Shown: positions 16,811-26,869, numbered from the stretch's first letter. The stretch is 64,000 bases of DNA from Saccharicrinis sp963675435 (GCA_963675435.1 OY776216.1:4960001-5024000); one strand, 5' to 3'. The notes: a model not told the origin generated them from the letters alone. Program-made: numbers and translations.

Positions 16811-17965
16811 ATGTATTACTTATCAAATTGTACTAGAGTACTTTTTATGTTTTTGTTTTTCTCACTATCTTCTATTATCGTAGCGCAGGATAAACCAGAA
16901 GTAACAATGGGAGGAGCACTTCGTTTTAATTACAACTCATCATCCTGGAAAGGAAACCAAACTGAAAGAGGCGGTGATTTTGGATTTGACGTTTTTCGTG
17001 TTAATGCAAAAGCCGCTTATAAAGGTTTAAAGTTAAATGCTGAATATCGTTTCTATAGCAGTGGTTTTGGTGGAGGAATGTTAAAGCAAGGTTGGATACA
17101 ATACGACTTTAAAGACAACAGCCAATTCCAACTTGGTTTAACTCAAGTTCCATTCGGGATTACAACTTACAATTCTAATAGTTGGTTCTTTTCATTAAAC
17201 TACTATGTTGGGCTTGAAGACGACCATGACATGGGACTTAAATACAGCAGAAGCAGCGACAAATGGGATTTAGATTTAGCTTTCTTCAAAAATGCTGAAG
17301 AAAACTCATTTAAAAATCTTTCTGATGTTGATGATAGCAGATATGCCTACGATGTTGGTTCGCTTGGGAACACCTACCGAAACAAAGAGTTAAACCAATT
17401 TAATGCTAAGGTTAACTACAAGTTTGGTAAAACATTAAAAAGTAAGCTTGGTGCATCAGCACAATATGGAGCCTTATTAAATTTAGACACCGAGGATATA
17501 GGTAACAGAAATGCTTTTGCTGTTCATTACGAAGCTACATACAACAAATGGAACTTAAAAGCTCAATTTACAAGCTATAACTACAATCCTGAAGCACCTA
17601 ATGGCGAAAGTGATGATATGATAGCAATGACTGCTTATGGTGCTCCTTACATGGTTGCATCTAAAGCTACATTATATACCATTGGCTTAAACCACACTTT
17701 CCCTGTTGAATGGGGACCAATTTCATCAGTTATGGTTTATAATGACTTTGGTTATATGGATAAAAATCTGGATGAATTCGAGGATACAATGATGAATGAT
17801 TTCGGTTTTTTACTAACAGCTGGATCTGTTTATACTTATATAGATTTTGCTGCAGGCAAAAATCAACCTTGGTTAGGTAAAGCGTGGACTAACGGACTTG
17901 CCTCCGGAAATCCAGACGCTGATTGGGAAATGAGATGTAACATTAACATAGGATATTACTTTTAA
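16811..17965 (+). CDS. Outer-membrane beta-barrel protein (porin-like)
   Basis: Predicted outer-membrane barrel of 384 residues. A signal peptide (hydrophobic VLFMFLFFSLSSIIVAQ, cleavage after the Ala-Gln at about residue 26) precedes alternating amphipathic strands rich in aromatic residues, ending with a Phe (MRCNINIGYYF), the usual C-terminal signature. Possible start codons are 16811 and the ATG at 16847; the first leaves a longer n-region. The ABC transporter ATPase starts 13 bp downstream, so this barrel is first gene of a four-gene operon and may be its dedicated outer-membrane pore (inference). No precise family name was recognised. Confidence 0.8.
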   Translation: MYYLSNCTRVLFMFLFFSLSSIIVAQDKPEVTMGGALRFNYNSSSWKGNQTERGGDFGFDVFRVNAKAAYKGLKLNAEYRFYSSGFGGGMLKQGWIQYDFKDNSQFQLGLTQVPFGITTYNSNSWFFSLNYYVGLEDDHDMGLKYSRSSDKWDLDLAFFKNAEENSFKNLSDVDDSRYAYDVGSLGNTYRNKELNQFNAKVNYKFGKTLKSKLGASAQYGALLNLDTEDIGNRNAFAVHYEATYNKWNLKAQFTSYNYNPEAPNGESDDMIAMTAYGAPYMVASKATLYTIGLNHTFPVEWGPISSVMVYNDFGYMDKNLDEFEDTMMNDFGFLLTAGSVYTYIDFAAGKNQPWLGKAWTNGLASGNPDADWEMRCNINIGYYF

Positions 17966-17978
17966 TAAGAATTAGTTT

Positions 17979-19223
17979 ATGGGATCTGATAAAAAATTAA
18001 AAATAAAAGTTGAAGACCTAACACTAATCTTTGGAAATAACAAAAATGAAGCTTTAAAATTATTAAATGAGGGCCTCTCTAAAGAGGAGATCCTAAAAAA
18101 AACCAACTGCACCGTTGGTGTAAATAAAGCTTCTTTTGAAATATTCGAAGGGGAAATGTTTGTCATCATGGGTCTTTCTGGTAGTGGTAAATCTACACTA
18201 CTAAGATGCCTCAACAGATTAATTGAGCCTACAGATGGCAATGTTATCATTAATGGAAGAAACATCACCAAAGAGACAAACGAACAGCTTCTTGACACAA
18301 GAAGAATGGAAATGAGTATGGTTTTCCAAAACTTTGGCTTACTTCCACATCGGAATGTTCTTGAGAACACTGCATTTGGGTTAGAAATTAGGAACGAAGA
18401 CAAAGAAACACGACTTAAAAAAGCTCAGGAAGCAATTGAAACAGTTGGATTAAAGGGTTTTGAACATCAAATGCCTTCGCAACTTTCCGGGGGAATGCAA
18501 CAACGTGTGGGTCTGGCCAGGGCCTTAGCAAACAATCCACAGGTTTTATTAATGGACGAAGCTTTTTCTGCATTAGATCCCTTAATCAGATCTGACATGC
18601 AAGATGAATTACTGGAACTTCAAAGCAAACTAAAAAAGACCGTAGTTTTTATTACTCACGATTTGGATGAAGCAATTAAGCTGGGAGACCGAATTTTAAT
18701 CATGAAAGATGGTATTATCGAACAAATCGGTACTGCTGAAGACATACTAACAAATCCGGCTAGTGATTACGTAAGTGCTTTTGTTGAAAAAGTAGATCGT
18801 AAAAATATCATTACAGCAGGTTCTTTAATGTTTGAAAAAGTATCGGTTTGCCACATTCATAAAGAAGGGCCTAAAGCTGCAATCCATAAAATGAGAACAT
18901 TGGGGAATGATGTCTTACCTGTATTAAACGAAGACAGAACCTTTTTAGGTTTAATATGGCTAAGAGATTGTTTGGCAGCAGAGAAGAAGGGCGAAAAATC
19001 CTTGAACCCAATACTAAAAACAGAAGTTCCTAGTGTATACACCCATTATACGGTTGAAGAAATGCTTCCGTTAATTACTGAAAGCAGAGCTCCAATTACT
19101 GTAGTTGATGAAAATTCTGGAAAATTTCTGGGTATCGTAACGCAATCCTCTCTTATTATTGAATCAACAAGATTTGATAAAAACGAAATAATTGAATTAA
19201 AAGAAAAAGCTAAAGAGCAATAA
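17979..19223 (+). CDS. proV: Glycine betaine/proline ABC transporter, ATP-binding subunit (ProV/OpuAA-like)
   Basis: ATPase of a quaternary-ammonium compound importer. It has the QAT-family N-terminal extension (LKLLNEGLSKEEILKKTNCT), Walker A GLSGSGKST (residues ~66-74), the signature QLSGGMQQRVGLARAL, Walker B VLLMDEAFSALD and the H-loop FITHDLDEA. The C-terminal ~120 residues form tandem CBS motifs, which in OpuA sense ionic strength or nucleotides. The 414-residue length is typical. It lies between the barrel gene (13 bp) and the permease (1 bp gap). Confidence 0.94.
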   Translation: MGSDKKLKIKVEDLTLIFGNNKNEALKLLNEGLSKEEILKKTNCTVGVNKASFEIFEGEMFVIMGLSGSGKSTLLRCLNRLIEPTDGNVIINGRNITKETNEQLLDTRRMEMSMVFQNFGLLPHRNVLENTAFGLEIRNEDKETRLKKAQEAIETVGLKGFEHQMPSQLSGGMQQRVGLARALANNPQVLLMDEAFSALDPLIRSDMQDELLELQSKLKKTVVFITHDLDEAIKLGDRILIMKDGIIEQIGTAEDILTNPASDYVSAFVEKVDRKNIITAGSLMFEKVSVCHIHKEGPKAAIHKMRTLGNDVLPVLNEDRTFLGLIWLRDCLAAEKKGEKSLNPILKTEVPSVYTHYTVEEMLPLITESRAPITVVDENSGKFLGIVTQSSLIIESTRFDKNEIIELKEKAKEQ

Positions 19224-19224
19224 A

Positions 19225-20049
19225 ATGGAAAAAATTATTGATATAGGTCAGTATATTGAAATTATTGTTAATTGGATGACTGAGAATTTCAAACCATTTT
19301 TTGACCTCATAAAAAATAGCGGAAACGCATCTATTGAAGGCGTAGAATGGCTACTATTAAGCATCCCTTTTTACATCATTATTCTTGCAATAACAGCGTT
19401 AGCCTATTTTAAAGTAAATAAAAGTACAGCTATAACGACTGTTCTAGGGTTAACTCTTATTTACCTTTTAGGATTTTGGGAGGAAACAATGGAAACATTA
19501 GCTCTGATAATGGTTTCAACTGTTACAGCACTAACTATTGCTATCCCTTTGGGAATATGGACTGCAAAAAACAAAATGGCAGCCAAGATTGTGCGACCAA
19601 TATTGGATTTTATGCAAACAATGCCTGCATTCGTTTACTTGATTCCTGCTGTTTTATTTTTTAGTATTGGTAAACTTCCTGGTGCTTTTGCTACTATCAT
19701 TTTTGCAATGCCTCCAGCAGTACGTTTAACTACATTAGGAATTCAACAAGTTCCCTCCGAAGTAGTCGAAGCTGCAAGGGCATTTGGATCCACAAAAAAA
19801 CAACTTCTTTTTAAAGTTGAGCTTCCTTTAGCTATGAATACCATATTGGCTGGTGTTAACCAAACTATCATGATGGCACTTTCTATGGTAGTAATTGCCG
19901 GTATGATTGCGGCTGGAGGCTTAGGAGAAAAAGTATTAGAAGGAATTAATAACCTTAACATAGGTTTAGGATTCGAAAGTGGTTTGGCTGTAGTAATCCT
20001 CGCCATTATTCTTGATAGAACCACCCAGGCACTGGGAAAGAAAAAATAA
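19225..20049 (+). CDS. proW: Glycine betaine ABC transporter permease (ProW/OpuAB-like)
   Basis: Inner-membrane channel subunit of the importer, 274 residues, with about six or seven TM helices. The transport domain carries the permease signature EAARAFGSTKKQLLFKVELP, which docks the ATPase, and the family motif QTMPAFVYLIPAV. A single nucleotide separates it from the ATPase gene and 28 bp from the binding protein. The substrate class follows from the binding protein next to it. Confidence 0.95.
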   Translation: MEKIIDIGQYIEIIVNWMTENFKPFFDLIKNSGNASIEGVEWLLLSIPFYIIILAITALAYFKVNKSTAITTVLGLTLIYLLGFWEETMETLALIMVSTVTALTIAIPLGIWTAKNKMAAKIVRPILDFMQTMPAFVYLIPAVLFFSIGKLPGAFATIIFAMPPAVRLTTLGIQQVPSEVVEAARAFGSTKKQLLFKVELPLAMNTILAGVNQTIMMALSMVVIAGMIAAGGLGEKVLEGINNLNIGLGFESGLAVVILAIILDRTTQALGKKK

Positions 20050-20077
20050 TTTATTAACACATTGAAATAACCTTATT

Positions 20078-20941
20078 ATGAAATTTAAATTACTAATTAT
20101 TGCAATTGCTACTGTATTTTTTTCTGCATGTAATTCCGGAGGCAGCAAAAAAACAAAAGACGAATCAAAAGAAATTACTTTAGGTTTGGTAGATGGTTGG
20201 GCCGAAGGTGTAGCTATGACAAATGTGGCTAAAGAAATCCTTACTCAAAACGGTTACCAAGTTACTATTAAAAAAGCAGCTGTGGATATGATTTTTGCAT
20301 CATTAGCGAACAATGATGTAGACGTTTTCATGGATGCATGGTTACCTCAAACTCACAAAGAAAAAGTTGCAAAATTTGCTGACAAACTAGAAAGCTTAGG
20401 TACAAACTTCGAAGAAGCAAAAATTGGTTTAGTTGTACCTGCATACGTAACAATTAATTCAATTGAAGAACTAAATGCAAACAAAGCTAAATTTAATGGA
20501 AAACTGATCGGTATTGAAAAAGGTGCTGGTATTACAGCAAAAACAGATCTTGCCATTGATGAATACAAGCTTGATTTTGAACAAATGAATTCTTCTAGTA
20601 TAGCAATGCTTTCTGAACTTCAAAAAGCGATCTCAGAGAAAAGATGGGTTGCCGTAGCAGGATGGGCTCCTCACTGGAAATTTGGTCGTTGGGATCTTAA
20701 ATTCTTAGATGATCCAAAGAAAGTATATGGAGAAACAGAGCATATTGAAGTATACTCAAGAAAAGGTTTTAAAACTGATGATGCATATGCTGCAACCCTA
20801 TTCTCAAACTTCAAGTTAAGCTCAGATCAAATGTCTTCTTTATTAGCAAAAATGGAAGATGGAAAAGATAAAAGTGAAGTTGCTAAAACCTGGATTACAG
20901 AAAATAAGGAAATGGTAAATAGTTGGTTAGGACAAAAGTAA
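20078..20941 (+). CDS. Glycine betaine-type substrate-binding lipoprotein (ProX/OpuAC)
   Basis: Periplasmic binding protein anchored as a lipoprotein (VFFSACNSGG, Cys at about residue 14). The 287-residue OpuAC domain has the Trp residues that form the aromatic cage for trimethylammonium groups: LVDGWAEGVAMTN, DVFMDAWLPQTH and VAGWAPHWKFGRWDLKF. It is last gene of the barrel-proVWX operon and is followed by a strong terminator. Uptake of glycine betaine or a relative such as proline betaine or choline for osmoprotection is the likely role; the exact ligand is not determined. Confidence 0.92.
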   Translation: MKFKLLIIAIATVFFSACNSGGSKKTKDESKEITLGLVDGWAEGVAMTNVAKEILTQNGYQVTIKKAAVDMIFASLANNDVDVFMDAWLPQTHKEKVAKFADKLESLGTNFEEAKIGLVVPAYVTINSIEELNANKAKFNGKLIGIEKGAGITAKTDLAIDEYKLDFEQMNSSSIAMLSELQKAISEKRWVAVAGWAPHWKFGRWDLKFLDDPKKVYGETEHIEVYSRKGFKTDDAYAATLFSNFKLSSDQMSSLLAKMEDGKDKSEVAKTWITENKEMVNSWLGQK

Positions 20942-20979
20942 GCAGTAGCTTCTTTTAATACTCTTTCTAGAAATAGTAC

Positions 20980-21025
20980 GGCAGAAATCTAATGTTTACA
21001 GCATCAGATTTCTGCCTTTTTTTTT
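20980..21025 (+). terminator. Terminator of the betaine-uptake operon
   Basis: Stem GGCAGAAATCT/AGATTTCTGCC (20980-20990, 21006-21016), extended inward with one mismatch and followed by a run of nine T. A clear intrinsic terminator. Confidence 0.92.
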
Positions 21026-21470
21026 ACTATTCAATGATTATAATACGTTACTGTCTTTAATAAAAATTGGCTTTATTAATTTAATTATTCGTCAATAAAT
21101 CCATTAAAAAATACAACAAGAATCCCAACAGAACAAACCTCTATCCTCATTTGCATTAATTAACCAAATAACACATCACTTTTGTCGACTGAGACACCAT
21201 ATACATTTACTCGGTTTTAATATTTAAACTTATTTTGTAATTCAACTAATCTTACAATTTAAGCGACTGATACTCTATTTATTATTTAAAATAGAAACAG
21301 CCCTATATTACCAACAAAACTCAAACAACAAACTTATACAAAACTAATCCTTACTAAGCTTTTAATACATATAAGTCAATCTTAGATAAGACTCCCCACT
21401 ATAAATAACAAATATTAAAAGCATATCAGTATTAACACCTCTCTTAATTACCAATTATATAGAAACAAAA
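21026..21470. other. Intergenic AT-rich stretch, nothing recognised
   Basis: About 445 bp between convergent terminators. Low in G, with no ORF of note, no repeat seen elsewhere in the window and no promoter-like element. It looks like neutral spacer. Confidence 0.5.
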
Positions 21471-21494
21471 AAAGCCAGTCAAACGACTGGCTTT
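21471..21494 (-). terminator. Terminator of the TPR lipoprotein gene
   Basis: Perfect 10-bp stem AAAGCCAGTC/GACTGGCTTT with an AAAC loop, preceded on the + strand by A7 (a T-run for the - strand). Confidence 0.9.
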
Positions 21495-21518
21495 CATATA
21501 TTGAGTAATTCAATTCAA

Positions 21519-23240
21519 TTACTGTACAATAGACTTGAATGTTGCATCTTCAAGGAATTTACCGAATTCCATATCTTTTGCAGCTAATTCTTTTAAAGAA
21601 CCATCAAGATCTACAGCTTTACGTAAGCTATCAAACATTAAATCATTATCAGCAGTTCTAGCACCACAGATAGCTTTTAAATAATATTTGAAACCAACTT
21701 CCATTGTATTTGCATTTAAAGTAGATAATGCAGCATCATATTTTCCAGCTAAAATTTTAGCTAAAGCAGCATTACAAGTTGTGCTGTTTCCGAAATAACG
21801 CATTGCAGCATCATAATCACCTTTATGGATAGAAACAATTCCTAAGTTGTTATCTAATTCTGAACCTACACCTGCAGCAGCACCAAAATACTCTTCAGCT
21901 TTAGCTAAGTCACCATTACGTAATGCAATTACACCTAAGTTATTTTTAACAATTGGACTAGCAGGAATTAATTCAGCAGCTTTTTCTAATGCAACTTTAG
22001 CATCATCTAATTTTCCTTGTTTAACAAGTACATAAGCTACATCATTATATCCTCTCCAACATTTAGGGAATACTTTGTTTACACTTTTGTAGATAGATAA
22101 TTGCTCGTTTAAATCATCAGTTAAAGTTGCAGCATAAAGAAGCTCTTCAACATTTAATTCACTTGGATTAGAAGCAGCTAACTCTGCAATTTCTTCGTCA
22201 GATTTACCAATTAATTCAACATTAACTGCAACTTTAGAACGACGTAATTGAGGTAAGATATCATCAGCAATTACTTTATAAGTTTCAGACATGTTCTTGA
22301 TTTCTTTTTCACGAACTTCAGGATCTGAATACATAGAAAGAACTCTTAAAATTAATTCTTTATCCTGGATGCTAGAAGCTTCCATTAAAGCTTTAAATCC
22401 TTCCCAGTCTTCTGGAGTATTTTTAAGATCGAAAAATCCTTCAGCTGAACCATCTACTTTAGCTTTTTTTAATTCTTTAGCTAAATATTTCTCAGCAACT
22501 TCTTGTCTTTTTTCTGATAAAGAAGTGTTTAAATCAGTAGGACCATCAGGTGAAGCATAAGCAGAGATTGAAACACCTGTGAATTTTTTGTTTTCAGCAG
22601 CTTCAGCTTCTTTGATATACTCTTTAAGAGCTTTAACTTCTTCTTTTCTTAATTCAGTACCACGTAATGCAGCTTGTTGGATTAAGAAATAAATATCAGC
22701 ACCTTTACTTTCTGGAACGATTCTTTGGAAATTATCTTTTCCTAAAGCAACCATAGCACCTTTATCCATTACTAGATCAGAAGTTGCTACTACACCATCA
22801 GCAATTTTAATATCATCAAAATCAAGAGATGTAGTTCCTTTAGTAGCTTTAATACGAACTACTAAATCAGATACTTTCATATTTTCATTGTAAGGTACAG
22901 ATCCTGTATAAGTATACTGTCCTCCGTTTAAGTAAGAAATAACCTGATTATTACCTTCTACAGCTTCACCTTGAACTGTTTTAGAAGGAAATGCAGTTTC
23001 CCCACCATCATACTTTAATACCGGAGTTAACTCTACAGTGGCTTTTTTATCCATGTATTTCTCTGGTACTTTAACTTTTACAGTAACATCAACTTTACCG
23101 GCATGAGCTTCTAATACTTCCGGCGTAACAGTATATGTTACATCTTGTGCTCCAGTTTTCATTTTATTTAACCCAGCACAACTTGCTAAAAGTGCTGCCA
23201 AGGCTATTGAAGCAAAAACATTGATTCTTGATTTTTTCAT
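21519..23240 (-). CDS. TPR-containing lipoprotein with OmpA-like central region
   Basis: Predicted outer-membrane lipoprotein of 573 residues (ALAALLASCAG, Cys at about residue 21). Residues ~25-180 are beta-rich and Ig-like; residues ~180-350 contain an OmpA-like segment (VSISAYASPDGPTDLN ... LSEKRQEVAEKYL); residues ~370-500 are TPR repeats (CWRGYNDVAYVLVKQGKLDDA, IVKNNLGVIALRNGDLAKA). Codon use is strongly biased towards a few codons, unlike many neighbours, suggesting high expression. It is monocistronic with a good promoter and terminator. I recognise the type as a conserved Bacteroidales envelope protein but know no assigned function. Confidence 0.85.
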   Translation of the reverse strand: MKKSRINVFASIALAALLASCAGLNKMKTGAQDVTYTVTPEVLEAHAGKVDVTVKVKVPEKYMDKKATVELTPVLKYDGGETAFPSKTVQGEAVEGNNQVISYLNGGQYTYTGSVPYNENMKVSDLVVRIKATKGTTSLDFDDIKIADGVVATSDLVMDKGAMVALGKDNFQRIVPESKGADIYFLIQQAALRGTELRKEEVKALKEYIKEAEAAENKKFTGVSISAYASPDGPTDLNTSLSEKRQEVAEKYLAKELKKAKVDGSAEGFFDLKNTPEDWEGFKALMEASSIQDKELILRVLSMYSDPEVREKEIKNMSETYKVIADDILPQLRRSKVAVNVELIGKSDEEIAELAASNPSELNVEELLYAATLTDDLNEQLSIYKSVNKVFPKCWRGYNDVAYVLVKQGKLDDAKVALEKAAELIPASPIVKNNLGVIALRNGDLAKAEEYFGAAAGVGSELDNNLGIVSIHKGDYDAAMRYFGNSTTCNAALAKILAGKYDAALSTLNANTMEVGFKYYLKAICGARTADNDLMFDSLRKAVDLDGSLKELAAKDMEFGKFLEDATFKSIVQ

Positions 23241-23337
23241 AATATTAACCTAATTATGTGTTTTCAACTAACTTTCGATAAGTTTGTACAAATTTAAGAA
23301 TGTTTTTAAAAAATAAAAGACCCTCTTAGAATTATTG

Positions 23338-23369
23338 CAAATATAGATAAACTCTAAAAAAAAAAGCAA
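23338..23369 (-). promoter_or_regulatory. Promoter of the TPR lipoprotein gene
   Basis: On the - strand: TTG (23367-23369), a 21-nt T-rich spacer, then TATATTTG (23338-23345), an exact -7 match. The implied leader is about 90 nt. Confidence 0.75.
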
Positions 23370-23435
23370 TACACTATACTATAATGTCAAGATATTTTAT
23401 ATAATCTATAGATTCCTTTTAAATTTAAGTAAAAA

Positions 23436-24074
23436 TTATCCAATTTTAACATTTGTTATTCCGTTTTTAAAATCTTTATTTAACAATTGAGTAAATTTAT
23501 TATAATGACTTTTAGTTAAATAATCAACTTCGTCAGACTCAATAATCACAACAGGAAAATCTTGCACCTCTTTAAAATAATTAAAATAGCCATTGGTTAC
23601 TTTACTCAGGTATTCAACATCTATTAATTTTTCATATTCTCTCCCTCTATTATCTATATTCTGTTTTAAGATGTTTAAATTCCGATGAATATAAAACAAA
23701 ACATCGGGTTTTACCAACATATTCCTTACCATTTCAAAAAACTCACGATACAACTTAAATTCATCATCTGCTAAAGTTACCTTAGCAAAGATAAACGACT
23801 TCATTAAATAATAATCTGAAATAGTAAAACTATGAAACAGATTAGCCTGCTCTATATCTTTAATTAACTGTTTATAACGGGCTGCAAGAAAGGACAACTC
23901 CAATGGAAATGCATACCTTTCCTGATCTTTATAAAACTTTGGTAAAAATGGATTATCTTCAAACGACTCCAACACCAGTTTTGCATTAAAATCACTTGCT
24001 ATCTTTTGCGATAGAGTTGTTTTCCCCGCCCCAATATTTCCTTCAATAACAATAAACTTATTACTCAACTTCAA
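23436..24074 (-). CDS. Deoxynucleoside kinase
   Basis: Salvage enzyme that phosphorylates deoxynucleosides, probably deoxyadenosine or deoxyguanosine. The 212-residue dNK fold has the P-loop IEGNIGAGKTTLSQKIA near the N-terminus, the substrate-binding Glu in LVLESFEDNPFL, a DYYLMKS segment at the usual ERS/DRS position and a lid-like Arg-rich stretch IDNRGREYEKLI. It starts 18 bp after the oligopeptidase gene, so the two are likely co-transcribed. Substrate preference is not decided by sequence. Confidence 0.9.
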   Translation of the reverse strand: MKLSNKFIVIEGNIGAGKTTLSQKIASDFNAKLVLESFEDNPFLPKFYKDQERYAFPLELSFLAARYKQLIKDIEQANLFHSFTISDYYLMKSFIFAKVTLADDEFKLYREFFEMVRNMLVKPDVLFYIHRNLNILKQNIDNRGREYEKLIDVEYLSKVTNGYFNYFKEVQDFPVVIIESDEVDYLTKSHYNKFTQLLNKDFKNGITNVKIG

Positions 24075-24092
24075 ATCTATTAAACCTTTCTA

Positions 24093-26222
24093 TTAATACT
24101 TCATTTCCTCTCCCATATTGTAAAACATAAACGACCATAGATCTGTGGCTTCCTGAATAATTTTACTGGTTGGCTTACCGGCTCCATGCCCTGCTTTACT
24201 TTCAATTCTTATAATTACAGGATTATTTCCTGTATACTTATCTTGTAATTGCGATATATATTTAAACGAATGGGCAGGAACTACTCTATCATCATGATCC
24301 GCAGTCATCACCATAGTTGCCGGATACTCAACGTCTGTTTTTACATTGTGAACCGGAGAATAAGCATAAAGGTATTTAAACATATCTTCATTCTCTTCTG
24401 AAGTTCCATAATCCGAAGCCCAAAATCTACCAATGGTAAATTGATGATATCGCAGCATGTCCATAACTCCTACTGCTGGCATTGAAACTTTGAATAAATC
24501 CGGCCTTTGATTAACTACCGCTCCAACCAACAGACCTCCATTAGAACCACCATGTAAGGCTAATTTCTCTGGAGAAGTATATTTTTCTTTAATCAGATAC
24601 TCTGCAGCTGCAATACAATCATCAAACACATTCTGTTTTTGCATGAGCGTACCGGCTTTATGCCATTCCCTACCATACTCTCCACCACCTCTTAAATTAG
24701 CCATTGCATAAACACCGCCATTTTCCAGGAGAATCATTCTGCTTATAGAAAAACCCGGTGTTAAGCTGATATCAAACCCTCCATATCCATATAGCATTGT
24801 AGGATTATTGCCATCCAATTTAATATTCTTTTTATGGATTATAAACATAGGGACCTTAGTGCCATCCTTGCTGGTAAAAAAGACCTGCTTTGTTTCAAAT
24901 TGATCAAAATCGATATCCATTTCCGGTTTCCAGAATAGTTCTGTCTGATTTTTTAATATATCGTATTTATATATAGTTGAAGGACTTACAAAAGAATTAA
25001 AAGAAAAATAGGTCACAACATCTTCTTTTTCTCCGCCAAAACCACCTATAGAGCCTATTGTTGGTAAAGTAACATCATTTAAATACTTACCTTCACGATC
25101 ATAAATTTTAACCACATCATGGGCGTCGTGCATATATTGAGTAATTATTCTTCCTCCAATCAATGAAACATCCACTAACACATCTGAACTTTCAGGAATT
25201 AAATCAATCCATGATTCTTGATTAAAATTATCCAACGAAAATTTTACGATTCTTGACTTAGGTGCATTATAGTTTGTTTTTACTATAAATTCTCCATTTT
25301 CATGATCCAATATCTGATGATCATTTTCAAAATCATCAACTATATTAATCATTTCCGAAGTTGAATCAATTAAACTCTTCAACTTCAAACTATTCCCACT
25401 TGTTGATTCAGTTTGATATAGTACCAAATAGGCACCATCATCTGTTACATCTGCATTTGTTATTCGATCTGGATGCTCCGGATCATCAAACACCATCACA
25501 TCTTCATTCACATTATCACCTAATTTGTGATAATATATTTTGGGGCTTTTATTTACCCCTTTCAACTCATCACCCTTCTTCGGCTCCTGGTATCTCGTAT
25601 AATAAAACCCATCCTTAAACCACGAAATTCCTGAGAATTTAACCCATTCTATATGATCCGACAAAACCTTACCTGACTCAATATCTTTTACATAAATCTC
25701 TTGCCAGTCAGATCCACTTCTTGAAATCAGATATCCCAAATATTTCCCGTTTTTAGATATTTGAAAACCACTTAATGAAACCGTTCCATCCTCGGATAAA
25801 TTATTTGGATCTAAGAGCAATTTCTCTTCTCCCTCTATATCTTTCTTGTAATAATATACATTCTGACTTTGCAATCCATCATTTTTTGAATACACAAGTA
25901 ATCCGGACCTATTCATCGGAGCACTCATTTTCTCATAATCCCAAATCTGCGTTAAACGATTTTTTATAGCCTGTCTGTATGGAATTTTTTCAAGAAATCT
26001 TTCTGTCACTTTATTTTGTGCCACAACCCATTCCTTAGTTTCATCTGACATATCATCCTCTAACCATCTGTATGGATCAATAACTTTTGTACCAAAATAA
26101 TCATCAACAATTTCAACTTTTTTTGTTTCCGGATAGGATAATTTTTCCATTTTTGAAGAAGTATTACATGCTGCTAGAGCAAATGTCATGTATAGACAAG
26201 ATTTTATACAAAAGCGATTCAT
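24093..26222 (-). CDS. Prolyl oligopeptidase family serine peptidase (S9A), lipoprotein
   Basis: Cleaves short peptides after proline in the envelope. The 709 residues start with a lipoprotein-like signal (YMTFALAACNTSS). Residues ~30-430 form the beta-propeller that filters substrates; the C-terminal alpha/beta-hydrolase has the nucleophile in LALHGGSNGGLLVGA, the Asp in MTADHDDRVVPAHS and the His in SKAGHGAGKPTSK. Length and motifs match prolyl endopeptidases of Bacteroidetes. It lies between the small membrane protein (24 bp upstream) and the nucleoside kinase. Confidence 0.93.
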   Translation of the reverse strand: MNRFCIKSCLYMTFALAACNTSSKMEKLSYPETKKVEIVDDYFGTKVIDPYRWLEDDMSDETKEWVVAQNKVTERFLEKIPYRQAIKNRLTQIWDYEKMSAPMNRSGLLVYSKNDGLQSQNVYYYKKDIEGEEKLLLDPNNLSEDGTVSLSGFQISKNGKYLGYLISRSGSDWQEIYVKDIESGKVLSDHIEWVKFSGISWFKDGFYYTRYQEPKKGDELKGVNKSPKIYYHKLGDNVNEDVMVFDDPEHPDRITNADVTDDGAYLVLYQTESTSGNSLKLKSLIDSTSEMINIVDDFENDHQILDHENGEFIVKTNYNAPKSRIVKFSLDNFNQESWIDLIPESSDVLVDVSLIGGRIITQYMHDAHDVVKIYDREGKYLNDVTLPTIGSIGGFGGEKEDVVTYFSFNSFVSPSTIYKYDILKNQTELFWKPEMDIDFDQFETKQVFFTSKDGTKVPMFIIHKKNIKLDGNNPTMLYGYGGFDISLTPGFSISRMILLENGGVYAMANLRGGGEYGREWHKAGTLMQKQNVFDDCIAAAEYLIKEKYTSPEKLALHGGSNGGLLVGAVVNQRPDLFKVSMPAVGVMDMLRYHQFTIGRFWASDYGTSEENEDMFKYLYAYSPVHNVKTDVEYPATMVMTADHDDRVVPAHSFKYISQLQDKYTGNNPVIIRIESKAGHGAGKPTSKIIQEATDLWSFMFYNMGEEMKY

Positions 26223-26246
26223 TATATCATAGTTTTAGTTAAAATA

Positions 26247-26729
26247 TCAAAAAACTAAATCCTCTTTCCTTAGCTTTTCTTCTTTATACTTTCCAACAAA
26301 CCAACCTACTAAGGTCCCCAGCAACCAACCTAAGACGATTCCTGATTTTAAAGGTAGAACAGAGATCATCATAGAGATCAGTACTCCCAACAGCACACCT
26401 AACACCATACCAATTAAAGCACTAATTGAGAGTACTAATCCTTTGGGCTTTATTTTATGCGATGTTCTCAGATGCCTCAAAATCTCTTGAACCAAGTTAT
26501 CAAAATTTGCAGAATAACTATTTCCATCATCAAAGAAATGTTCTAAATGAGTTGTTGATTCCTGTAATTTTTGCCAGTATATTTTACACTCCGGACATTT
26601 ATCCGATTTATCTTCTAGCAATTTTCCCAAACGGGGTAAAACCTGAAAATTAGATATTGCAGCCTGTATTCTTGAGATCTTATCTACCTTTTCTTCCAAT
26701 GAAGAAATCCATTCATCATACGACATCAT
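26247..26729 (-). CDS. Small membrane protein with a CxxC motif, function unknown
   Basis: A 160-residue protein I do not recognise. The N-terminal ~95 residues are soluble and helical, with one CPEC motif (residues ~44-47) that could bind metal or be redox active. Two hydrophobic segments follow (SISALIGMVLGVLLGVLISM and GIVLGWLLGTLVGWFVG), glycine-rich like glycine-zipper helices, then a short charged tail. It is first gene of a possible operon with the S9A peptidase and the nucleoside kinase, after the pnp terminator. Confidence 0.65.
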   Translation of the reverse strand: MMSYDEWISSLEEKVDKISRIQAAISNFQVLPRLGKLLEDKSDKCPECKIYWQKLQESTTHLEHFFDDGNSYSANFDNLVQEILRHLRTSHKIKPKGLVLSISALIGMVLGVLLGVLISMMISVLPLKSGIVLGWLLGTLVGWFVGKYKEEKLRKEDLVF

Positions 26730-26844
26730 ACGTATTTCAATTTTAAATCTATTTATACCGGGGAAAGGTATAACATTTAATTAAACCCTCAATATTATTA
26801 AAAAAATCTATTATACACTATAATTACTTCACAACAAGACACAA

Positions 26845-26869
26845 AAAAAGGCCTATAAAAGGCCTTTTT
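26845..26869 (-). terminator. Terminator of pnp
   Basis: Stem AAAAAGGCC/GGCCTTTTT (26845-26853, 26861-26869) 31 bp beyond the pnp stop, with an A-run on the left that gives a U-tract on the - strand. Confidence 0.85.
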
